Origin: Saprospiraceae bacterium
GTDB lineage: Bacteria > Bacteroidota > Bacteroidia > Chitinophagales > Saprospiraceae
Length of the DNA: 64,000 bases
Assembly: GCA_016718205.1 (NCBI GenBank)
Contig: JADKEB010000010.1
Span: 186,001-250,000 of the forward strand
Reading direction: 5' to 3'
The translations under genes and the position numbers were made by a program. The notes under the pieces are model-generated. The model was given only the letters and a program-made list of their open reading frames with translations. It did not search any database and was not told the DNA's origin. Within the stretch, counting starts at the first letter, position 1. Each line of letters opens with the position of its first letter. This document shows positions 16,960 through 24,815 of the stretch, one piece after another.

Positions 16960-18019
16960 TTAACTTCTCAAAATCCTTCATGACGTCAATCAAAACATTA
17001 ACTCCTTCCAAAGTCATAGCATTGTATATGGATGCCCTGAAGCCTCCTACTGACCTGTGTCCTTCAAGACCTGCGCAACCGGCAATTTTACAGGCATCAA
17101 GAAATTGTTTTTCTTTTTCTTTGTTATGCAGAAGAAAACACACGTTCATATTTGACCTGTCTTCCAGGGCTGTAGGTGTATAAAAGTATGGATTTCTTTC
17201 TATTTCATTGTACAAGGCGTCAGCTTTCTCTTCATTTTTCTTTTGAATGGCAGATACACCACCATTTTCCTTAATCCATCTTAGTGTCAGCATAGACACA
17301 AACACCGGAAATACAGGTGGAGTGTTGTACATTGATCCTGCTTCTATATGATTAAGATAGTCCATCATAGCAGGAATTGGTCTGCTTACCTTTCCAAGAG
17401 CTGATTTTTTTACAATTACTAATGTGGTACCGGCTGGTCCCATATTTTTCTGTGCTCCGGCGTATATCAAATCAAACTTAGATACATCAATGGTTCTACT
17501 AAAAATATCAGAAGACATATCACAAACTAATGGTACCGTCGTTTCAGGAAAACTTTTGTATTGGGTTCCGAAAATGGTGTTGTTACTGGTCACATGAAGG
17601 TATCTGTAAGAAAGATCTATATCATAACCTTTGGGAATATACGAGTAGTTAGCATCCTTTGAAGAAGCGATCACATCCACTTTTCCATACAATTTACCAT
17701 CCTTTATAGCTTTGGAGGCCCAAGTTCCTGTGTCGGTATATGCGGCTTTCATACTTTCATCCAATAAATTCATAGGTGCCATTGCAAATTGCAAACTTGC
17801 TCCGCCACCCAGAAACAATACTTCGTAGTCATCGGGTACATGCAAAAGCTCTTTGACCAAAGCACAAGCTTCGTCCATAACGGCAATAAATTCTTTAGAC
17901 CTATGAGAAATTTCAAGTAATGAAAATCCCATTCCTTTAAATTCTACTACTGCTTCAGCAGCTTCCTTCATTACTTCTTTTGGAAGGATAGCAGGACCGG
18001 CATAAAAATTATATTTCAT
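16952..18019 (-). CDS. serC: Phosphoserine aminotransferase
   Basis: A 355-residue PLP enzyme that transaminates 3-phosphohydroxypyruvate with glutamate in serine synthesis, and also acts in pyridoxine synthesis in some bacteria. The family N-terminus YNFYAGPAILPKEVM follows ATG at 18019; seven further in-frame codons upstream are AT-rich and unlike the family. The PLP lysine lies in DLIYAGAQKNMGPAG, and the substrate arginine region is EGHRSVGGFRASIYNAM. Length is typical. It overlaps the downstream YgjP-type gene by 8 bp. Confidence 0.93.
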   Translation of the reverse strand: MKYNFYAGPAILPKEVMKEAAEAVVEFKGMGFSLLEISHRSKEFIAVMDEACALVKELLHVPDDYEVLFLGGGASLQFAMAPMNLLDESMKAAYTDTGTWASKAIKDGKLYGKVDVIASSKDANYSYIPKGYDIDLSYRYLHVTSNNTIFGTQYKSFPETTVPLVCDMSSDIFSRTIDVSKFDLIYAGAQKNMGPAGTTLVIVKKSALGKVSRPIPAMMDYLNHIEAGSMYNTPPVFPVFVSMLTLRWIKENGGVSAIQKKNEEKADALYNEIERNPYFYTPTALEDRSNMNVCFLLHNKEKEKQFLDACKIAGCAGLEGHRSVGGFRASIYNAMTLEGVNVLIDVMKDFEKLNG

Positions 18020-18068
18020 TATTTTATTTTTTTTAATCAATTATTACAAAATTATGAGAAATTTTCCG

Positions 18069-18076
18069 CAAATATA
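18069..18076 (-). promoter_or_regulatory. Bacteroidota -7 box (TATATTTG) for serC
   Basis: Minus-strand TATATTTG matching TAnnTTTG, 50 bp upstream of the preferred serC ATG. The -33 element is not clear. Confidence 0.4.
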
Positions 18077-18140
18077 ACAGATAATTTGGTAGTAGGGTTT
18101 TACAATTGCATCATTTTATCGAAATAAAATATCACTTTTG

Positions 18141-18860
18141 CTATTTGTTCAACCAGTCCAATGTTTCGTTTTCAAGTGCCATCAAGGCACAAGCTTCAGC
18201 GTGTATCGTAGTAGTGTCAAATATTGTGTAGGGTACATCTGTACTTTTGACCAGCATACCTATTTCCGTACATCCCAGAATAATGCCCTGCGCACCACTT
18301 TCAATCAGTTGGTCCATTATTTCGATGTATCTGAGCCGTGATTCATTCCTGATTTCTCCTTTCACCAATTCATCATAGATAATCCGATGTATATCATTCC
18401 TTTGGTTTTCATCCGGTATGATGATGGTAGCAAGGCTCTCTTTTTCTAATTCATCTTTAAGGAAGTTTTGTTCCATGGTAAATTTTGTACCTAAAAGTGC
18501 AGCGGTGTTGATTTGATTATCTACGAGCACTTTGGCCGTGGCAGTACTTATATGAAAAAAAGGCACACTTATGTTGGACTGGATGTCCGGTGCAAGTTTA
18601 TGCATCGTGTTGGTACAAAGGGCGATAAAATCGGCTCCAGCATTTTCTAAGTTTACAGCAGCTTCGATTAGGATGTCTGATAGCTGGTTCCATTCACCTT
18701 GGTGCTGTAAATGTGCTATGACGCTAAAATCCAGTGAGTAAAGAATACATTTTGCTGAGTGATGTCCGCCGAGGAGGGATTTAATTTTTTGATTGATCAA
18801 TTGATAATACAAAGCGGATGATTCCCATGACATTCCACCTATAAGGCCTATCGTTTTCAT
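18141..18860 (-). CDS. Aspartate/glutamate racemase family protein
   Basis: A 239-residue cofactor-independent amino-acid racemase family member. The N-terminus has IGLIGGMSWESSALYY, typical of aspartate racemases (RacD/YgeA type). The two active-site cysteines are in FIALCTNTMHKL (near residue 82) and GIILGCTEIGML (near residue 197). Length is normal. It could make D-aspartate or another D-amino acid; the exact substrate cannot be read from sequence. It is followed on the same strand by serC after a 121-bp gap and preceded by a LOG-family gene 27 bp upstream. Confidence 0.85.
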   Translation of the reverse strand: MKTIGLIGGMSWESSALYYQLINQKIKSLLGGHHSAKCILYSLDFSVIAHLQHQGEWNQLSDILIEAAVNLENAGADFIALCTNTMHKLAPDIQSNISVPFFHISTATAKVLVDNQINTAALLGTKFTMEQNFLKDELEKESLATIIIPDENQRNDIHRIIYDELVKGEIRNESRLRYIEIMDQLIESGAQGIILGCTEIGMLVKSTDVPYTIFDTTTIHAEACALMALENETLDWLNK

Positions 18861-18887
18861 TGAAATAATTATATTATTCTTCCAACA

Positions 18888-19481
18888 CTATACTTGCTCA
18901 GCATTTATCCATTTGGCTTTTACGGGAGGTTGGTATATTTTCATTTTATCCAGCAAATCAGGAATTTCCTGACTTACCAATACCATATCCCTGTTGCTTT
19001 GTCTCAAGAGATTCTGTTTGACCATGTTATTAAAAAAAGATATCAGAAGATCATAAAAACCACCGACATTCAAAATTCCAACTGGTTTTGCATGCAATCC
19101 AAGTTGCCCCCATGTCAACAATTCAAACATTTCATCCAGGGTGCCAAAGCCACCTGGCAATATGATGGCACCATCTGATTGATCAAACATGGTCATTTTG
19201 CGTTCGTGCATTGATTTTACTTCGATGAGTTTTGTCAGATTTTCATGAGCAATTTCTTTGTGTTTGATAAAGGAAGGAATCACACCAATCACTTCCCCGC
19301 CTGCATTCAATGCAGCATCTGCTATTGCCCCCATCAACCCGACTCTTGCCCCACCATAGATGATCGCTATTTCCTGTTGGGCAAGATACACTCCCAAGTT
19401 TTGGGCTTCTTTGCAATATTGCTCATCCTTTCCCACTGACGAACCACAAAAAATAGCTAACGATTTTATATTTGTTTCCAC
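18888..19481 (-). CDS. LOG family protein (TIGR00730-type Rossmann fold)
   Basis: A 197-residue protein of the LOG/lysine-decarboxylase-like family. The diagnostic motif PGGFGTLDEMFE is at about residues 109-120, and an N-terminal FCGSSVG phosphate-binding loop is present. Characterised members release the base from cytokinin or nucleotide 5'-monophosphates (phosphoribohydrolase). The missannotation as lysine decarboxylase is common. It lies 27 bp upstream of the racemase gene and probably shares its transcript. The cellular role in this bacterium is unknown. Confidence 0.88.
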   Translation of the reverse strand: METNIKSLAIFCGSSVGKDEQYCKEAQNLGVYLAQQEIAIIYGGARVGLMGAIADAALNAGGEVIGVIPSFIKHKEIAHENLTKLIEVKSMHERKMTMFDQSDGAIILPGGFGTLDEMFELLTWGQLGLHAKPVGILNVGGFYDLLISFFNNMVKQNLLRQSNRDMVLVSQEIPDLLDKMKIYQPPVKAKWINAEQV

Positions 19482-19856
19482 ACTAAATATTTTAAAATTT
19501 CCACTACAAATTATATTGAGTTAACACTTTGATACCTCCCGAATTAAGATTTTCAGGCATACATATTCATCGGGTAAAATTACGAAAATAGTCAGCCTTA
19601 TTTTAATATATTCAATGTAAATTTGATAAGAAATTATTTAATTTGTTTGCAGTCTTATTTCTTTAAACGATGAGTAAGTTGAAATTATAAAATGAAGCAG
19701 GTGCCTCATTTATAGGATGTTTAATAGTTTCTTCTCTTTAGAATAAAAGTGTAAATGTAAGCTTTTATATTAATGAAATATTTTTATAAAATAGACTATA
19801 AAATATTTATATTCAATATATTGTATTTTATAACTAAAAAATTGCTCAAAGCCACT
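19482..19856. other. AT-rich intergenic region
   Basis: A 375-bp AT-rich stretch between the LOG gene and the oadB remnant, both read on the minus strand. I see no open frame, terminator with a T-run, or repeat shared with the rest of the window. Confidence 0.6.
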
Positions 19857-19919
19857 TTATTGCAAAAATGAGATCAATACCCCGGCTGTTACTGCACTTC
19901 CTATCACACCGGATATATT
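19857..19919 (-). pseudogene. Extreme 3' end of an oxaloacetate decarboxylase beta subunit gene (oadB remnant)
   Basis: Twenty codons plus stop read NISGVIGSAVTAGVLISFLQ. This matches, from memory, the conserved C-terminus (GPNVxGVIGSAVAAG...) of the sodium-translocating OadB/MmdB/GcdB subunit. The frame is closed by TAA a few codons upstream, where sequence of the alpha-subunit gene begins. Normally the end of oadA, a biotin-carrier gene and over 1 kb of oadB should separate these points. The remnant is therefore the product of a large deletion or of an assembly collapse. Confidence 0.7.
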
Positions 19920-20767
19920 GCTGGATTAGAAGTGAATTCATTTCTCTGTTTTTAGGACTGTTGTAATATCCCAGAAAATCATCAATAAATTCTTGCGTCA
20001 GCGTGCGCACTTGCATATAAGCTTTCATATTGAAATCTCTGACCGCAAAACCCGCATCCTTTAGCATGGCATGTATCGTAAGCAGATCGGCATGTCAATA
20101 CCCCAGGATAGAGGTTCCATGCCCACATCAATGATATCTGCACCATTTCTGGTGGATTCCAGTGCAGAAGCCACCGAAAATCCTGGTGTGGAATGACCAT
20201 GATATTGAATGATAATATTGGGGTATTTTTCTCTGATTCCTTTGACGATTTTGCCAACAGATGCTGGTCCGGCTATGCCCGCCATATCCTTGAGGCATAT
20301 CTCTTCAGCTCCGAGTGCAATGAATTTGTCAGCAAGGTCTATAAAATATTCAACAGTAAGCAATGGAGATACCGTCATACTCAGAGCACCCTGAGTAATC
20401 ATTCTTCCCTCTTTTGCGTATTGAAAAAGGGAGCCCGGGTTTTTTTGGGGGGTTTTGGTATTAAAAAGAATTTGGGGGGTTGGGGGGGTGGTGGTTTTTT
20501 TTTTTTTGGTGTGGGGGGGGGGTGGTTTTTGGGGGGGGGGGGTGGGTTTTGGGGTTTTGTGGTCCTTTTGGTGTGTTGGGGGGGGGGGGTTGGGGTGGGG
20601 GGTGGGGTGGTTTGGTGGGGTGGGGGTTTTGGGGTGTTTTTTAGGCTTGCCACTCTGACCAACTGATCCATTCTTGGCATATATTTTCCTGACGATTGCC
20701 ACGTGTCCCGATACATGAGAGCCAGCTTGATTTCTCTTCTCATACGATTATAATTATTTCTCTTCAT
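19920..20767 (-). pseudogene. Broken carboxyltransferase subunit (oxaloacetate decarboxylase alpha / pyruvate carboxylase B-like)
   Basis: The N-terminus (REIKLALMYRDTWQSSGKYM) and a later part (EEICLKDMAGIAGPASVGK, then QYHGHSTPGFSVASALES) are clear parts of the biotin-dependent carboxyltransferase family. Three lesions are visible. About 210 bp at 20437-20645 is a G/T-only tract in place of the roughly 100-residue catalytic core. One base is missing near 20094 (MEPLSWGID, then ADLLTIHAMLKDAGF in the next frame). The gene stops at NREMNSLLIQ and runs into the end of oadB. As given it cannot encode an active enzyme. Confidence 0.85.
20437..20645. other. G/T-only low-complexity tract inside oadA, probable sequence artefact
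   Basis: Roughly 210 bases consist almost wholly of G and T on the plus strand, with G-runs up to 12, in a genome that is otherwise AT-rich and mixed. The tract replaces coding sequence of oadA, and normal sequence resumes abruptly on both sides. It is not a repeat of any other part of the window. Mis-called bases of the kind given by two-colour chemistry when signal is lost (G dark) or a bad gap fill are the simplest explanation. Confidence 0.8.
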
Positions 20768-20775
20768 GGGAACAA

Positions 20776-21032
20776 TTATTTTTTCTTGATATATTCAATT
20801 TTTGCTTTGCCATCGGTCAATTTTTTTATTGCTTCGATGACGGCAGTCTCATTATTACTGGAAATGGTCTCAGTTTTTAAGATGTAAATGGTACTTTATG
20901 GATGTCAAGTTCTATTTTGTTTACCATTTTAATCAGAAAACTGCCACCTGATACTACTATAAATAAGATAAAAAATACCGGCATCATTCCAATAATAAGC
21001 AGTAAAAGGACGTTTGTGATTGTGTCTTCCAT
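20776..21032 (-). pseudogene. oadG: Sodium pump decarboxylase gamma subunit-like gene (oadG), frameshifted
   Basis: The first 52 codons from ATG at 21032 encode one membrane helix (VLLLLIIGMMPVFFILFIVV) then FLIKMVNKIE, and end at a TAA. In another frame the sequence continues ETAVIEAIKKLTDGKAKIEY to a stop at 20776-20778. Length (about 85 residues), a single N-terminal helix and a C-terminal segment like AIxxLTDGKxKI fit the OadG family, which anchors the decarboxylase. One base appears missing near 20885-20895. It lies 9 bp upstream of oadA, as expected for an oad operon. Confidence 0.75.
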
Positions 21033-21239
21033 GATCAATAATAATAAAAATTTACGTTTTAAGACTTTGGTTAAAAAATTAATATTTTATTTTTTTGGTA
21101 TTTTGTAAAATAAAATATGGAAATATGATTTCTTGTTTGAGTAAAAAGAATTAAATTTCTCACTTGTTTAAAAGTTTATTTCTAAAAATTAAAATATCGA
21201 ATAAAGGGAGCGAAATCAAGCTAATTTTTCAATTCTCGT

Positions 21240-21247
21240 TAACTTTG
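21240..21247 (+). promoter_or_regulatory. Bacteroidota -7 box (TAACTTTG) for aspartate kinase
   Basis: TAACTTTG fits TAnnTTTG and lies 49 bp upstream of the aspartate kinase ATG. No clear -33 TTTG at 19-21 bp spacing. Confidence 0.45.
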
Positions 21248-21296
21248 TGCGTGCTAAACATATCTTGAGTAAAATAATAAAATCATTTTAGGTGTT

Positions 21297-22595
21297 ATGT
21301 CATTAAAAGTTTTTAAGTTCGGAGGGGCTTCAGTCAAGGATGCTGATGGTTTTAAAAATGTCGGAAAAATTTTAAAGAAATACAAAGACGACAAAATTGT
21401 TGTTGTCGTTTCGGCAATGGGAAAAACGACCAACGCCCTGGAAGAAATAGTCAAGAGTTATTATGCCAATGATGGTAATACCAGTACACTTCTGCAACAG
21501 TTAAAAGCGCATCATTTCAATTTGGTGAATGAATTATTTGATGCGGGTCATGATGTACTTGATGATATCAATGATACTTTTGTAGAAATCGATTGGGTAT
21601 TGGAGGAGCAACCTCACGAAGACTTCGACTACACTTATGATCAGATAGTGTCCATCGGAGAATTGTTGTCTTCAAAAATCCTCACACATTACCTGAAGTC
21701 ACTTCCATTGAACAGTGGTTGGCTGGATGTGCGTAGTGTCATACTTACAGACAACACATATCGGGATGCCCGAGTCATCTGGGATACTACTCAAAAAAAT
21801 GCCACAAACAAGATATTATCAGCCTTAAAGGATGTCAATCATATTGTCACACAGGGATTTATCGGGAGTACTTCAGAAAATTTTACCACAACTCTGGGAA
21901 GAGAGGGGTCAGATTATACTGCTGCGATCTTATCATATTGCCTTGATGCAGAGAGTATGCATATCTGGAAAGATGTTCCCGGAGTTTTGACTGGCGATCC
22001 CAGAATATTTGATGAAGTAATGAAACTTCCGAGACTATCTTACAAAGAAGCCATCGAGATGACCTATTATGGTGCAAAAGTAATCCATCCAAAAACCATC
22101 AAACCTATCCAAAATAAACAGATACCGCTTTATGTAAGACCATTTCTTGATCCGGCAAGTGAAGGTACTGTCATCAGCGATGAAAAAGAACTGAGTTATC
22201 CGCCCGTGATCGTGATTGAGCATGATCAGGCTCTCCTCCATATTTCTACCAATGACTTTTCATTTGTAGCAGAACATCACCTCAGCATGATATTTTCACT
22301 TTTAGCCAAATATCGGTTGAAGGTCAATATGATGCGCAACACAGCTATCAGTTTTTCTGTTTGTGTCAATAACATCCCTGATAGAGTTAAAAAATTTGAA
22401 AAGGAGCTTGGCGGCGAATTTAAACTGATAGCAGATAATGATCTTGAGCTCATTACAATCAGACACTTTAACGAAGACATACTGAAAGATATGAAAAAGA
22501 ACAAACTGATCCTATTTGAAGAAAGGCTTCAGGATACCGTACAGATGGTGGTCAAAAATTTACCGAAAATGAAGCGTAAAGATATTCATTCATAA
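21297..22595 (+). CDS. lysC: Aspartate kinase (monofunctional)
   Basis: A 432-residue kinase that phosphorylates aspartate, the first step to lysine, threonine, methionine and diaminopimelate. The N-terminal motif KFGGASVKDADGF, the substrate region TTLGREGSDYTAA and the ADP/aspartate region HIWKDVPGVLTGDPR are present. The C-terminal third, from about residue 310, has the length for ACT-type regulatory domains, consistent with feedback control, but the effector cannot be read from sequence. No homoserine dehydrogenase domain is fused. Transcribed alone; the next gene is 46 bp away. Confidence 0.92.
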   Translation: MSLKVFKFGGASVKDADGFKNVGKILKKYKDDKIVVVVSAMGKTTNALEEIVKSYYANDGNTSTLLQQLKAHHFNLVNELFDAGHDVLDDINDTFVEIDWVLEEQPHEDFDYTYDQIVSIGELLSSKILTHYLKSLPLNSGWLDVRSVILTDNTYRDARVIWDTTQKNATNKILSALKDVNHIVTQGFIGSTSENFTTTLGREGSDYTAAILSYCLDAESMHIWKDVPGVLTGDPRIFDEVMKLPRLSYKEAIEMTYYGAKVIHPKTIKPIQNKQIPLYVRPFLDPASEGTVISDEKELSYPPVIVIEHDQALLHISTNDFSFVAEHHLSMIFSLLAKYRLKVNMMRNTAISFSVCVNNIPDRVKKFEKELGGEFKLIADNDLELITIRHFNEDILKDMKKNKLILFEERLQDTVQMVVKNLPKMKRKDIHS

Positions 22596-22641
22596 TGAGT
22601 GAGAAGAAATGTAACATCAATCAAATATATAATTTCCACTG

Positions 22642-23542
22642 GTGGCTAATTTGAGAAGAAATCATGCCAGACAAGGACAAGGCTTGCAGACCACTTTCAG
22701 GCTTGTGATTTTTGTCTTTGTCGCTATCGGAGCATTGGTGGGTGGATACATTTTTTCTCAAAAAGTATGGCCATCAATACTTCGAAACTGAGGAATTTGC
22801 AGAGTCTGATCATCCTGCAAGAACATTTCTGCCTTCGGCCAGTGGACAAGTGATCCATCACACCTATTACACGCTGTCTTACAATGAGAAAAACGAACAA
22901 GCTCAATGGGTAGCATATGTTATGGATCGAAAAATGCTCAATGTACCTAATCTGCCGAGATATAATTATTTCGATCCTGACTACCAAGTGACCACAAGAT
23001 CTGCCTTTCATCGGGATTACAACAGCTCCGGATACACCAGAGGACACTTAGTTCCTGCCGGCGATATGGCTTTTGACACATTGGCTATGCGTGAAACGTT
23101 CTTGATGAGCAATATTTCTCCACAGTTAAGAGCATTCAATAATGGTATATGGAAAGAACTTGAAGAAAATGTCAGAGACTGGACTTACAAGGCTGAAAGC
23201 CTTTACATTATTTCAGGACCTATTTTTACGGGATACCGCAAAACCATAGGACGCGAAAACAAGATAGCTGTCCCTGATGCTTTTTTTAAGGTATTGTTGG
23301 ATTATACTGACCCCGAAAGAAAAGCAATAGCCTTCATACTGCCGCACGAAATGTCCGAAAGGAGACTTCAGGAATTTATGGTTTCAGTAGACGAAGTGGA
23401 AAGAGTAACCGGCATTGACTTTTTTAACGAAATGATCAATGACGTCGAAGAAGAAAAACTGGAATCTCAATTCGACAAAACTAAATGGAATGTTAGCGAC
23501 AAAAGATACCAATTGCGCATCACAAAATGGAATTATGAGTAA
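22642..23542 (+). CDS. DNA/RNA non-specific endonuclease, membrane-anchored, frameshifted near its N-terminus
   Basis: A betabetaalpha-metal nuclease. The active-site motif is TRGHLVPAGDM (family DRGH, first residue Thr here), with the metal-ligand Asn in MSNISPQLRAFNNGIW. The nuclease frame opens only at a TTG (22712). In another frame a GTG at 22642 begins a typical N-terminus with one helix (RLVIFVFVAIGALVGGYIFS). The frames meet at an A5 run (22760-22764); with four As the protein reads YIFSQKYGHQYFETEEF. An indel, error or real, is likely. The protein would face the periplasm. It overlaps the HAD gene by 8 bp. Confidence 0.8.
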
Positions 23543-24185
23543 TTTTTCAAAGGTAAAAAATATAGTTTTTGATTTTGGTGGCGTCTTGCTTAATATTGAT
23601 TATGATCGTACTTATAAAGCATTGAGCAAAATCCTTCAAGTTGACTTCCATCCTGACAATCTCCCGGAAAATGTCTTGAAAATATTGAACGAATTCGAAA
23701 CAGGAGTAGCAAATAAAGAAACGTTCATTTGGAATATCCAACGCCTTGCAAATAAAGATGTGCCTCAAGGCAAAGAAATCATAGATGCATGGAATGCTAT
23801 GTTGATAGGCTGGGATACTTCCATTTTTGATATTCTGTTGGCTCTTAGAAAAAAATATAAAGTGTATTTGCTGAGTAATACCAATGAAATTCACCTTGAA
23901 TGGGTCAATTCTGATCTTGAAAAAAATCATGATATTTCAGATTTTGATGTACGTTTTTTTGACAAAACATTTTATTCGCATCTAATAGGATTCAGAAAAC
24001 CTAATGTGGCAGTATATAATTATGTCACCCATGATGCACCGATAAAACCCAAAGAGACAATTTTTATCGACGATATACTACGAAATATTCAAGGCGCACA
24101 ATCTGCAGGCTGGAAAGGGTACCACCATCATCCTGCTGACGATCTCGGTATTGTATTAAGAGAAAAATTAAAACTGAATTTTTAG
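23535..24185 (+). CDS. HAD-superfamily hydrolase (HAD-IA, variant 3)
   Basis: A 216-residue cytoplasmic phosphatase-like protein. Motif I is VFDFGGVLL: the nucleophile Asp is present and the second Asp is replaced by Gly, as in the DFGGVL subgroup. Motif II is LLSNTNE, the motif III lysine lies in GFRKPN, and motif IV is FIDDI. ATG at 23535 overlaps the end of the nuclease gene by 8 bp, so the two are coupled. Longer in-frame starts would lie inside the nuclease and lack family similarity. Substrate unknown. Confidence 0.88.
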   Translation: MSNFSKVKNIVFDFGGVLLNIDYDRTYKALSKILQVDFHPDNLPENVLKILNEFETGVANKETFIWNIQRLANKDVPQGKEIIDAWNAMLIGWDTSIFDILLALRKKYKVYLLSNTNEIHLEWVNSDLEKNHDISDFDVRFFDKTFYSHLIGFRKPNVAVYNYVTHDAPIKPKETIFIDDILRNIQGAQSAGWKGYHHHPADDLGIVLREKLKLNF

Positions 24186-24210
24186 ACAAGTCTATCTACT
24201 CAATTGAACC

Positions 24211-24801
24211 TTAATCTTCAAAAAGATCATCGAGCTTTCCTGTTTTTTTCAGTTTTATAAAACATCTTGCCGCAGCTATTACATCAGCTCTTGCATTACC
24301 TGCCGGTCCGTAAGTCTGGCCAAAACAAGTCCCATGCAATTCAGGAAGGGTAGGATACTTAAAGCCACCACCTTTTGAAGGTATTTTACAGTAATATGTT
24401 CCTTCTTCCATCAAGCAATATCTTTTCTTAGAAAACATATTGATGCTTCTTTTTTCCCTGACATATTCTGCTCCCAGTATGTTTTCATTATAATTCAGGT
24501 TGTGTGCAAAGATGAATTCAGCTTTTTCGGCACTCGCTGAAAAATTGTCAAGTATGGTTTGTAACTCAGCCTCCTTCTTTTTTATGTCTTCATCATCAAT
24601 ATGGGCTTTGGTTTTGGATTTTTCATCTATGGTGAACCCTTTGGCTATCGGGATACAATCAAAATCTTCTATGGGCTTATAGTCCTCACCTAACAGTATC
24701 CAGCTGATATGTATCAGTCTGGGCCAGGATTGAGTCTCTGTAAAATTGGCTTTATAGTTAGTGTAAGTAGCCATTGCAGAACAATCAAAAATTAAATACA
24801 T
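24211..24801 (-). CDS. DnaQ-like 3'-5' exonuclease fold protein with degenerate active site
   Basis: A 196-residue protein whose layout follows DEDDh exonucleases: an N-terminal YLIFD strand, then WPRLIHISWILL, HNLNYNENILGAEY and a C-terminal NARADVIAAARCF helix. The acidic residues are largely lost. Motif I reads FDCSAMA where the family has FDTETTG; motif II has Asn where the catalytic Asp stands; motif III has GNARAD for HNALAD. It is open throughout, so it is not obviously decaying. Probably catalytically inactive, with a possible nucleic-acid-binding or regulatory role. It lies 14 bp downstream of a HemC-like gene on the same strand. Confidence 0.72.
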   Translation of the reverse strand: MYLIFDCSAMATYTNYKANFTETQSWPRLIHISWILLGEDYKPIEDFDCIPIAKGFTIDEKSKTKAHIDDEDIKKKEAELQTILDNFSASAEKAEFIFAHNLNYNENILGAEYVREKRSINMFSKKRYCLMEEGTYYCKIPSKGGGFKYPTLPELHGTCFGQTYGPAGNARADVIAAARCFIKLKKTGKLDDLFED

Positions 24802-24815
24802 CGAATCTTAGATTT

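Noticed and set aside
20193..20702. Glycine-, tryptophan- or proline-rich open frames on both strands across the G/T tract
   Set aside because: They arise from the low-complexity, probably artefactual bases and have no start context or homology; the surrounding sense is oadA on the minus strand.
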